A stretch of DNA of 11,204 bases from contig DASYYY010000011.1 in the NCBI GenBank assembly GCA_035933635.1, positions 1 through 11,204 of the forward strand, in the 5' to 3' direction. The translations under genes were made by a program, and so were the position numbers. The notes under the pieces are model-generated. The model had not been told where the DNA came from. It did not search any database and saw nothing but the letters and a program-made list of their open reading frames with translations. Numbering within the stretch: the stretch's first letter is position 1; each line of letters opens with the position of its first letter. Shown here piece after piece: positions 1 to 5,485 of the stretch. This DNA comes from JAKIVR01 sp035933635. Its GTDB lineage: Archaea > Thermoplasmatota > Thermoplasmata > Lutacidiplasmatales > UBA184.

Positions 1-45
1 GTGCTCTCCCGCGAAACGGGATCGCCCGAACCGGAGGAGCCGTCG

Positions 46-387
46 ATGCCGAGGACCTCGGCCCGTCCGGACCCGCACCTGTCCGAGGCCGGAGAACGGG
101 AGGACCCGCGGGAGGCGGAGAGCTGGCTGTCGCTCGCGCTGTCCCTCCTCAGTCTGGGTGACGAGGAGGAGGGGGTCGCCGCCTACGAGCGGGCCTACAC
201 CATCGATCCGGACCGGGCCCAGCGGTCGCTCTTCCGCCCCATGCTCCGGCTCATGACCGTCGCGGCCGGGAATCCGGTCGACGATGAGGAACCGGCGTCC
301 GAGGCGCCCGAAGGTCCAGAACCTCCCCGGCCGGAACGACGCTACGAGCCTCCGGCCGACCCGCCGTTCCGTCCGGAAGTGGCCTGA
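46..387 (+). CDS. Small single-TPR protein, hypothetical (start may lie further upstream)
   Basis: The product is 113 aa if it starts at ATG 46. Residues about 25-58 fit one tetratricopeptide repeat: a W-x-x-L-A opening, L-G-D at the turn, then A-x-Y-x-x-A-Y and a closing D-P-D. TPRs are protein-protein interaction helices, so a scaffold or adaptor role is likely, but no partner is visible. The first 20 residues and the last 40 (rich in Pro, Glu and Arg) look disordered. I chose ATG 46 because GGAGGAG at 33-39 lies 6 nt upstream. The frame is open back to a GTG at base 1, so the gene could begin outside the window. It is convergent with trpS, with 33 nt between the stop codons. One repeat is too little to name a family. 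The coding call is fairly safe; the function is unknown. Confidence 0.6.
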   Translation: MPRTSARPDPHLSEAGEREDPREAESWLSLALSLLSLGDEEEGVAAYERAYTIDPDRAQRSLFRPMLRLMTVAAGNPVDDEEPASEAPEGPEPPRPERRYEPPADPPFRPEVA

Positions 388-420
388 CGGTCTCCGGGCC
401 AGCCGGGGGTGTCGCGACGG

Positions 421-1599
421 CTACGGCTCCGGTACCGGCGGGCCGCCGTCGGCCTCGGTCGATCCCGGGCGAGCCTCGAGGATGAGCGACTCGGCGTAGT
501 CGCGCACCTTCTCGCGCCGCGCGGCGTGCTCCTCGAAGAACGGGTGGACCCGCTCGAGCAGCTTGGACTTGCACTCCCCGCACAGCATCGCGCCCGAGCG
601 GCAGTCCGCGGTGATCGTGTCATACTCGGCGTCGTCGCGCGCGAACTTCGTCCTCCACAGCGCCCAGACCGAACAGATCTCCGGCGTCGCCCCGAGCCGG
701 CGCTGCTCCTCGACGGTGGCCCGCCCGCCGGTGAAGGCGTTGCGCACCTTGCGGTCGATCTCCTTGGGCGGGTCGTTGAGGAAGAGCGCGTTGTCCTTCT
801 CGGGGCCCCCGCTCGACATCTTGCCGCCGAGGAGGCCCGGGAGGATCCGGTTGTGGATCATCGCGGGCTTGGGGTAGCCGAGCGACTCGGCCAGATCGCG
901 CGTGATGCGGAAGTGCGGGTCCTGGTCGATCCCGCAGGGGATCAGGCAGGGGACCGAGCGCCCGGCCCTCCAGGACGGGTACAGTGCCGGGACGGTCTGG
1001 AGCGCGGTGTAGAACACGAGCCCGATGTTCGTGCTCGGCTTGAACCCGAAGACCGCCTTCACCGTCGAGTAGGGGATGCGTTTGGCCGCATCGACGGCGA
1101 GGGAGTACATCGTGCCGATCGAGCGGGTGTCGAAGAACACCCGGGTGCGCTCGGGGTCGAAGCCGACGGCGAGGATGTCGAGAAGGTTGTCCATCCCCCA
1201 CATCCGGGTCTCCTCGCGACCGGTCTGCGGCCTCAGCCAGAACTTCTCGTCGTCGGTAAGCTGGATGTACATCGGGGCGTGGAATCGGTCCTGGAACCAC
1301 TTGCACAGGTCGAACGGGATCAGGTGGGCCGTGTGCATCGGACCGGACGGCCCGCGCCCGGAGTAGAGGACGAACCGCCGACCGGCGGCGAAGCCCTCGA
1401 GCAGCGGCGCGAGGTCCCGGTGTGAGACGTAGACGTCACGGCGCAGGAGCGCGGGAAGCTCGCCGCCGGCGAGGTACTTCAGGCGCTCGAGGAGCTGGGC
1501 ATTGAGCTCCTGGGTGCCGAACATCTGACGGAGACGCTCGTAATCGATCGTCCCCTTGACCTCGTACGGCGTGACGACGAACTCCTCGGGAGCGGGCAT
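421..1599 (-). CDS. trpS: Tryptophanyl-tRNA synthetase, archaeal/eukaryotic type
   Basis: This class I aminoacyl-tRNA synthetase joins L-tryptophan to tRNA-Trp in the cytoplasm using ATP. From ATG 1599 it is 392 aa, within the usual range for archaeal TrpRS. Visible features in order: an N-terminal region with F-V-V-T-P-Y-E-V; a HIGH-like signature around residues 81-92 (GRGPSGPMHTAH); T-D-D-E-K-F at 115-120; the TrpRS-typical PCLIPCGIDQDPHFR at 217-231; G-Y-P-K-P-A at 241-246; and a KMSKS-like loop K-M-S-S-G at 260-264. The C-terminal helical part has C333, C340 and C343 and ends in a Pro/Glu-rich tail. An in-frame extension to 1677 would overlap the upstream gene and has no conserved sequence. 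The start lies 10 nt after the stop of the 102-aa zinc protein, so the two are probably co-transcribed. TyrRS is excluded by the PCLIPCGIDQDP block. Confidence 0.95.
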   Translation of the reverse strand: MPAPEEFVVTPYEVKGTIDYERLRQMFGTQELNAQLLERLKYLAGGELPALLRRDVYVSHRDLAPLLEGFAAGRRFVLYSGRGPSGPMHTAHLIPFDLCKWFQDRFHAPMYIQLTDDEKFWLRPQTGREETRMWGMDNLLDILAVGFDPERTRVFFDTRSIGTMYSLAVDAAKRIPYSTVKAVFGFKPSTNIGLVFYTALQTVPALYPSWRAGRSVPCLIPCGIDQDPHFRITRDLAESLGYPKPAMIHNRILPGLLGGKMSSGGPEKDNALFLNDPPKEIDRKVRNAFTGGRATVEEQRRLGATPEICSVWALWRTKFARDDAEYDTITADCRSGAMLCGECKSKLLERVHPFFEEHAARREKVRDYAESLILEARPGSTEADGGPPVPEP

Positions 1600-1609
1600 G
1601 GCGACCGGC

Positions 1610-1918
1610 CTACCCTTCGGGGAAGGTGATCTTGGCGAGCAGGCTGGCCCGGTCCGACGGGCCGATCCCCACCGCACCGAGGAAGGCGGCGACGCACGAA
1701 CGCGAATGGGTGTGGTAGACGGTGTTCCCGCAGGAGGGGCACCGGATCGAGCCCTCGATCAGTCGCTGGAGGCCGGCCCGGGTCTCGGCCGAATCGCGCC
1801 GCGCGAGCCGCTCGAGCATCGCCGAGGCGCCGCTCGCGCTGTCCATGTTCGACAGCGGGACCGTCACCTGCAAGTTGCACACTTTGCAGCGGGCCGGGAT
1901 GCGGCAGGTGCAACCCAT
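1610..1918 (-). CDS. Small cysteine-rich (double zinc-knuckle) protein upstream of trpS
   Basis: This 102-aa protein does not match a family I can name. It has two putative metal sites. The first is C3-x-C5 with C11-x-x-C14. The second is C60-x-x-C63-G, followed by H69, H71 and C75. Residues 26-56 between them are probably helical (rich in Ala, Arg, Leu and Glu). Zinc binding is inferred from the Cys/His spacing; an RNA, DNA or protein-binding role would be usual for such folds. The ATG at 1918 is supported by GAGGAG at 1934-1929 (minus strand), 10 nt upstream. A box-A-like TTAAGGTGGGG lies at 1964-1954. The protein contains no tryptophan, although its partner gene charges tRNA-Trp. It is the first gene of a two-gene unit with trpS. 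Confidence 0.75.
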   Translation of the reverse strand: MGCTCRIPARCKVCNLQVTVPLSNMDSASGASAMLERLARRDSAETRAGLQRLIEGSIRCPSCGNTVYHTHSRSCVAAFLGAVGIGPSDRASLLAKITFPEG

Positions 1919-1953
1919 CCGATTCCGGCTCCTCGGAAAGGTACCACGACGGA

Positions 1954-1964
1954 CCCCACCTTAA
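1954..1964 (-). promoter_or_regulatory. Box-A-like promoter element for the zinc protein-trpS unit
   Basis: Read on the minus strand from 1964, the sequence is TTAAGGTGGGG, one of few AT-containing stretches in this GC-rich gap. Its first T is 46 nt before the ATG at 1918. This would place transcription start just before the SD site at 1934-1929. The same spacing recurs at three other genes in the window. The assignment is inferred from pattern and spacing only. Confidence 0.4.
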
Positions 1965-2026
1965 CGGATGCGCGACATTCGCAGTCGAAACCGACCCCTC
2001 GGAAGCGCCGGATTCCGGCCCGAGAA

Positions 2027-2046
2027 CCCGCCCTCCGGAGGGCGGG
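2027..2046. repeat. Perfect 20-bp palindrome in the divergent gap
   Basis: CCCGCCCTCC is followed directly by its exact reverse complement GGAGGGCGGG, with no spacer. The palindrome ends at 2046, as the flanking bases (A 2026, C 2047) do not pair. It lies between the two divergent box-A-like elements (1964 and 2069) and outside both genes. A dyad of this kind is a typical dimer operator. The adjacent winged-helix protein is the obvious candidate binder, but this is inference. GC-rich sequence makes short palindromes common; a perfect 20-mer is less so. Confidence 0.6.
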
Positions 2047-2067
2047 CGCAGACCCCGCGCCCACGGG

Positions 2068-2080
2068 TCTAAGTAGGGGG
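2068..2080 (+). promoter_or_regulatory. Box-A-like promoter element for the winged-helix gene
   Basis: TCTAAGTAGGGGG closely resembles the TTAAGTAG upstream of rpsO and the TTAAGGTGGGG upstream of the zinc protein. The C at 2069 is 46 nt before the TTG start at 2115. Transcription would therefore begin near 2095-2100, leaving a short leader that includes the SD site at 2103-2107. Inferred from pattern and spacing. Confidence 0.45.
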
Positions 2081-2102
2081 ACCCCGACTACTAGGAGGCG
2101 GC

Positions 2103-2107
2103 GGAGG
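2103..2107 (+). promoter_or_regulatory. SD site that fixes a TTG start
   Basis: GGAGG lies 7 nt upstream of TTG 2115 and is a strong ribosome-binding match. No ATG or GTG in the right frame lies at a comparable distance; the GTG at 2107 is out of frame. This supports a genuine TTG initiation codon. Confidence 0.6.
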
Positions 2108-2114
2108 TGCCATT

Positions 2115-2447
2115 TTGGCCGCCGTAGACCCCACTCGAGAGACGTTCGTCGCGATACTGAAACAGCTCAATCTCGCCGAGACCCGACACGAGGGAGCCAC
2201 GGCCGAGCAAGCCCTCGAGCTCACCGAGATCGAACGGCGCCTACAGGAGTTCGGCCCCGTGCGCAACGGTAGCGTCGTGGTCGGTCGGGCCCTGGGCCTG
2301 CTGCTGAAGAACGGCCTCGTCCGGGCGACCGCAGCGCAGGACTACTCGTGGGAGCGCCAACGCGAGGTCCACATGCGCTACCAGATCACCGCCACCGGCA
2401 AGCAGTTCCTCGTCGACGCGATCGAGGCGAGCGATCGGGTGCGGTGA
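2115..2447 (+). CDS. Winged-helix DNA-binding protein, family unknown
   Basis: This 110-aa protein is probably a transcription regulator. Residues about 36-60 carry a helix-turn-helix core around R-N-G-S-V-V-V-G-R-A-L-G-L-L-L-K-N-G-L-V. The K-N-G-L-V ending of the recognition helix is typical of winged helices. A following strand pair (residues about 67-95, including H-M-R-Y-Q-I-T-A-T-G-K) would form the wing. The N-terminal 35 residues are helical and could mediate dimerisation. No ligand-binding or sensor domain is present. The TTG start is chosen from the SD site GGAGG at 2103-2107. The gene is divergent from the zinc protein-trpS unit, and a 20-bp palindrome lies in the shared gap, so autoregulation or control of the neighbours is plausible. 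Its 5' codons end in A or T more often than those of gyrA or the ATPase gene. The regulated genes are not known. Confidence 0.75.
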   Translation: MAAVDPTRETFVAILKQLNLAETRHEGATAEQALELTEIERRLQEFGPVRNGSVVVGRALGLLLKNGLVRATAAQDYSWERQREVHMRYQITATGKQFLVDAIEASDRVR

Positions 2448-2466
2448 CCCGAACGTCCCCGTCCCC

Positions 2467-2495
2467 CGGCCCCAACGCATTCCGAGGGTGGGCCG
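2467..2495. terminator. Weak hairpin between convergent gene ends
   Basis: CGGCCC at 2467-2472 can pair with GGGCCG at 2490-2495 across a 17-nt loop. It sits in the 78-nt gap between the winged-helix gene (stop at 2447) and the oxidoreductase gene (stop at 2526), where a two-way terminator would be expected. There is no T-run, which archaeal terminators usually have, so the call is tentative. Confidence 0.2.
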
Positions 2496-2525
2496 AGGAC
2501 CGTCGACCCGCCCGACCCGGGTAGT

Positions 2526-3440
2526 TCAGTCGGCGTTGAAGACCAGCGATTGGTGGGCGGACGCGCCAGCGCGCACCCCGTCCGCCACCGCATACGCGAC
2601 GCTCGGCAGGGGCGTGGCGATGTCTCCGCAGGCAAAGACGCCCTTCACGGAGGTCTCCTTCGTGGCATCGGTCCGGACGATCGGCCCCGAGGGCAAAGGC
2701 TCCATCTCGAGTCCGAGCGCCGCCGCGAAGCCCAGGTTCGGCCGGGGCCGTGGCGGCAGGAACAGTCCGTCGACCGCAAGGCGTCGGCCGCTCTCGAGGT
2801 GGACCTCAACCGCTTCCCCGGAATCCGCGACCCGCCGGATCGCTTCGGCCTCGAGCCCGATCGCACGAGCTCGAAGCCGGCCCGCCTCCGCCGGCGCCGG
2901 TGTCGGAAATCCGTTCAGGAAGAAGGTGGTGAGCCCCGCTCCGGCCCACTCCGAGACGAGCAGTGCGTAGTGGGCGGATTCCGGATTCGTTGCGAGAACT
3001 CCCAGCCGTCCCAAATGGAACTCGTACCCATCACAGTAGGGGCAGAAGAACGCCTTCCGCCCCCACAAGGTGTCCAGGCCAGGGATCGGGGGCAGCTCGT
3101 CGGTTACCCCGGTGGCGAGGATGAGCCTCCGGCCGAGGTGCTCGCTAGCGCCCGCCCGAACTCGAAAGCCGTCCGCGGCCCGCCCGACCCCCGTCGCGGT
3201 CGCTTCCTTCCAGCGCACCGTCGGGTAGGACAGCACCTCGGCCCTCCCCTTGGCCGCGATCTCGGCCGGGGGCCGACCGTCCTGACCGAGGAACCCATGG
3301 GAGTGTGCGGAGAAACGGTTCCTCCGCTCACCGGCATCGAGGACGAGCACGGCCCGGCGCGCCCGCGCCAGCTGCAGCGCGGCCGCGATCCCCGAGTAGC
3401 TCCCTCCGATCACGATCACATCGTATCGGACCGCGTCCAC
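2526..3440 (-). CDS. FAD-dependent CxxC oxidoreductase, thioredoxin reductase-like
   Basis: This 304-aa flavoprotein belongs to the thioredoxin reductase-like pyridine nucleotide-disulfide superfamily. The FAD-binding motif is G-G-S-Y-S-G at residues 12-17. It is followed by L-A-R-A-R-R and, near 38-55, E-R-R-N-R-F-S and S-H-G-F-L-G-Q-D-G. The redox-active pair is C133-P-Y-C136-D-G. The second FAD motif is G-V-F-A-C-G-D at 267-273. The second Rossmann motif (A-T-N-P-E-S near 150-155) lacks the usual glycines, and no HRRxxxR NADPH-phosphate motif is seen, so the electron donor is uncertain. From memory, this wording is typical of a bacterial oxidoreductase family. GTG 3440 was chosen because GGGAGA at 3453-3448 lies 7 nt upstream and the FAD strand begins at once. 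A longer frame to 3650 would run over rpsO. Codons ending in A or T are commoner than in gyrA, which fits, but does not prove, transfer. Confidence 0.85.
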   Translation of the reverse strand: MDAVRYDVIVIGGSYSGIAAALQLARARRAVLVLDAGERRNRFSAHSHGFLGQDGRPPAEIAAKGRAEVLSYPTVRWKEATATGVGRAADGFRVRAGASEHLGRRLILATGVTDELPPIPGLDTLWGRKAFFCPYCDGYEFHLGRLGVLATNPESAHYALLVSEWAGAGLTTFFLNGFPTPAPAEAGRLRARAIGLEAEAIRRVADSGEAVEVHLESGRRLAVDGLFLPPRPRPNLGFAAALGLEMEPLPSGPIVRTDATKETSVKGVFACGDIATPLPSVAYAVADGVRAGASAHQSLVFNAD

Positions 3441-3477
3441 CTTGAGTTCTCCCGTGGGGCACTCAACGACTCCACGT

Positions 3478-3487
3478 CCCTTCTTGA
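3478..3487 (-). promoter_or_regulatory. Possible box-A-like element for the oxidoreductase gene
   Basis: On the minus strand the sequence is TCAAGAAGGG, a weaker relative of the TAAG-type elements upstream of the neighbouring genes. It starts 47 nt before the GTG at 3440, close to the 46-nt spacing seen elsewhere, with the SD site at 3453-3448 between them. The call rests mainly on spacing. Confidence 0.3.
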
Positions 3488-3522
3488 GGGCTCGTCCGCG
3501 GGTGCTCGAATCCTCCCCGGCC

Positions 3523-3535
3523 CACGGGTCCCGTG
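3523..3535. repeat. 13-nt inverted repeat in the divergent gap
   Basis: CACGGG and CCCGTG flank a single central T, giving a 6-bp dyad upstream of the oxidoreductase and rpsO promoters. It could be a small operator. The half-site CCACGGGTC (3522-3530) also occurs at 2061-2069, directly before the winged-helix box A, which may be coincidence. Confidence 0.3.
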
Positions 3536-3544
3536 ATACAGCCT

Positions 3545-3559
3545 CCCCGCCAAGCGGGG
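3545..3559. repeat. GC hairpin in the divergent gap
   Basis: CCCCGC and GCGGGG form a 6-bp stem around a CAA loop. No gene ends here (both neighbours read outward), so a terminator role is unlikely. It may be a binding site or just GC-rich background. Confidence 0.25.
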
Positions 3560-3607
3560 GTCCGTCACGCCGGGGGCGGGCCCGATACTCGTCGCGCCGG
3601 CTTAGCG

Positions 3608-3615
3608 TTAAGTAG
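3608..3615 (+). promoter_or_regulatory. Box-A-like promoter element for the rpsO operon
   Basis: TTAAGTAG is the clearest AT-containing element in this gap. Its first T is 28 nt before the GTG start of rpsO, the distance at which an archaeal transcript would begin on or next to the start codon. The rpsO message may therefore be leaderless. An AGGTG at 3623-3627 could act as an SD site if transcription starts earlier. Confidence 0.5.
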
Positions 3616-3635
3616 CCGACGCAGGTGGATTCGCC

Positions 3636-4091
3636 GTGTCCCGCATCCACTCCGGTCGCAAGGGCCGTTCCGGCTCGACGCGACCGTATCCGCTGGCGAA
3701 GCCCACTTGGGTAAGCCTCGACGCGGACGAGATCACCGAGGAAGCGGTCAAGCTCGCAAAGACGGGCCTGAACTCCGCCCAGGTCGGGACCACGCTGCGC
3801 GACACCTACGGGGTTCCCTCCGTGCGCGCGGTGACCGGACGCCGGCTCAGCACCCTCCTCGCGGAGAAGGGGATCAAGCAGGACCTACCGGAGGACCTGC
3901 AGGCGCTCCTGAAACGCGTCGTCCACCTGCAGCGCCACCTGACGCAGCATCCCCACGACACCTCGAACCAGCGCGGGCTCTCGCTGATGGAATCGCGGAT
4001 CCGCCGGCTGGCGCACTACTACCGCCGCCGCAAAGTCCTTCCCGAGAACTGGAGCTACACGGCCGCCAGCGCGGTGCTCCAGGTGGAGTGA
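3636..4091 (+). CDS. rpsO: 30S ribosomal protein uS15, archaeal type
   Basis: This primary binder of the small-subunit rRNA helps build the 30S platform and reaches the bridge to the large subunit. The product is 151 aa, the length of archaeal uS15 and eukaryotic S13, and longer than the roughly 89-aa bacterial form. The archaeal N-terminal extension begins S-R-I-H-S-G-R-K-G-R-S-G-S. The shared core includes L-P-E-D-L-Q-A-L-L-K-R-V, H-L-Q-R-H-L, the S-N-Q-R-G-L block near residues 110-115, and R-I-R-R-L-A-H-Y-Y-R-R-R near the end. The GTG at 3636 is the only start that gives the standard N-terminus. The stop overlaps the ATG of the recJ-like gene by one base. It appears to be the first gene of a six-gene operon with the promoter element at 3608-3615. 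Confidence 0.96.
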   Translation: MSRIHSGRKGRSGSTRPYPLAKPTWVSLDADEITEEAVKLAKTGLNSAQVGTTLRDTYGVPSVRAVTGRRLSTLLAEKGIKQDLPEDLQALLKRVVHLQRHLTQHPHDTSNQRGLSLMESRIRRLAHYYRRRKVLPENWSYTAASAVLQVE

Positions 4092-5485
4092 TGCCCTCGG
4101 GGCCCGAGAGCTTCGTCGATCATCCCCGCTACGGAACCGAGTTCACCAAGGCGCGCGAGGTGCTCCTCGCCCACCCCGGGCGCTGGCGCGTCATCTACCA
4201 CTACGACGGGGACGGTATCGCGAGCGCGTCCTCCGCGGTCCGTGCCCTCCGGCGACTGGGGTACCCGGTCCAGGCGACCGCCTTCCAAGGGGTCGAACGC
4301 GGGCACATGGAGGAGCTGCTCCGGGCCACCCGTGGACCGGTTTGGGTCGTGGACACCGGCGCGACCTGGCTCGACCTCTTCGCGACCCACCCGCACCCGG
4401 TCCTGATCCTCGACCACCATCTGTACCCGGATCGCGAGGCACCGGACAAGCTCCCGCCGCGGGTCGCGTTCGTCAACCCTCTGGATTGGGGGGTCGACGG
4501 CATGGGCGAGATGTGCGCGGCGACGCTCACGTGGCTGTACACCATCTTTCTCGACCCGAGGAACTGGGACAACGCGCCGTGGGGGATCTCCGGTGCCATC
4601 GCCGACCGCCAGCATGTCGGCGGGTTCAGGGGGTTGAACGCCCGGCTGATGGAGGAGGCGACCCAGCGCAACTTCCTGCGCCGCGGACGCCGCCTCGCCC
4701 TCGGCGGCGCCACCATCGCCGAGGCGCTCTCGAGGAGCATCGACCCGTTCTTCAAGGGCATTTCCGGACACCTTCCGACGGCCCAGCAGTTCGTCACCGC
4801 CCTCGGCGTCGACCCCGCCCGCGCACCGGGCGCGCTCTCGGCCGGGGAGGCCGAGCGGCTGCACGAGGCGCTGGAGGCCCACCTCAAGGAGCAGGGGGTC
4901 CGGCCGGAGTTCGTGGCGGCGTACGCCGAGGACGGCTGGCAGGTACCCTCGCTCGGGCTCGATGCGGAGGAACTGTCGAACCTCCAGAGCGCCACCGGGC
5001 GCCTGGGCACCCCGGGCCTCGGCATCGCCCTCGCGATGGGCGACGGCCACGCCCTCACCGCGGCGCGCAAGGCCGAGGAGGAGTGGCGGGGCGGCATCCT
5101 GAACGGGATGCGACGGCTGGAGGACGGCGGGGTGGAGCGTCTTCCCGCGGTGCAATGGTTTGAAAGCCCGGACGGCCCCCTCGCGGGGACGCAGGCCGGG
5201 CTCGCGATGAACTACCTTCTCGATCCGAACCACCCGGTGCTCGTCGGCAGCCGTACCCCGGACGGGGTGACGCACGTCAGCGCGCGCGGGACCCCGTGGC
5301 TCGTCAGCCGGGGCCTCGACCTGGCGACCGCGCTCCGCGAGGCCGGGGCGCTCGTCGGCGGGGAAGGGGGCGGCCACGCGGTGGCCGCCGGCGCGACCGT
5401 GCCGGCCGGGAAGTGGAAGGAGTTCCTGGCGGCCGTCGACGAGCGCGTCTCCCGGCAGTTGCCGGCCTCCGGGGTGAGCTCGTGA
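4091..5485 (+). CDS. DHH-family phosphoesterase, archaeal RecJ/GAN-like exonuclease
   Basis: This is a single-strand-specific nuclease of the archaeal RecJ-like group, some members of which (GAN) join GINS at the replication fork. The 464-aa product has the DHH-domain metal ligands: H37-Y-D39-G-D41 (motif I), V-V-D88-T-G (motif II), L-I-L-D108-H109-H110 (motif III) and A-D172-R. The C-terminal DHHA1 domain carries G-G-E-G-G-G-H429-A-V-A-A-G at 423-434 and an S-x-R-G block near 397-400. All expected catalytic residues are present, so it should be active. The ATG at 4091 overlaps the rpsO stop, and AGGTGG at 4081-4086 is a plausible SD site. The uS15-RecJ pairing is, as I recall, a recurrent archaeal gene order. 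The stop overlaps the gyrA GTG (GTGA). A frame open upstream to 3533 is antisense or out-of-frame noise over rpsO. Confidence 0.93.
   Translation: MPSGPESFVDHPRYGTEFTKAREVLLAHPGRWRVIYHYDGDGIASASSAVRALRRLGYPVQATAFQGVERGHMEELLRATRGPVWVVDTGATWLDLFATHPHPVLILDHHLYPDREAPDKLPPRVAFVNPLDWGVDGMGEMCAATLTWLYTIFLDPRNWDNAPWGISGAIADRQHVGGFRGLNARLMEEATQRNFLRRGRRLALGGATIAEALSRSIDPFFKGISGHLPTAQQFVTALGVDPARAPGALSAGEAERLHEALEAHLKEQGVRPEFVAAYAEDGWQVPSLGLDAEELSNLQSATGRLGTPGLGIALAMGDGHALTAARKAEEEWRGGILNGMRRLEDGGVERLPAVQWFESPDGPLAGTQAGLAMNYLLDPNHPVLVGSRTPDGVTHVSARGTPWLVSRGLDLATALREAGALVGGEGGGHAVAAGATVPAGKWKEFLAAVDERVSRQLPASGVSS

Noticed and set aside
409..1425. Plus-strand frame opposite trpS
   Set aside because: The minus strand encodes an unmistakable TrpRS; this frame has no motifs.
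3503..3520. tRNA T-arm-like sequence (CTCGAAT in a short stem)
   Set aside because: The stem has a mismatch, and no matching acceptor, D-arm or anticodon arm could be found on either strand at tRNA distance.
3441..3650. 70-residue N-terminal extension of the oxidoreductase
   Set aside because: It would overlap the rpsO start and promoter, has no conserved sequence, and a GTG with a good SD site lies exactly before the FAD-binding strand.
4055..5377. Long minus-strand frame opposite the recJ-like gene
   Set aside because: The plus strand carries complete DHH and DHHA1 motifs; the minus-strand product has no family features.
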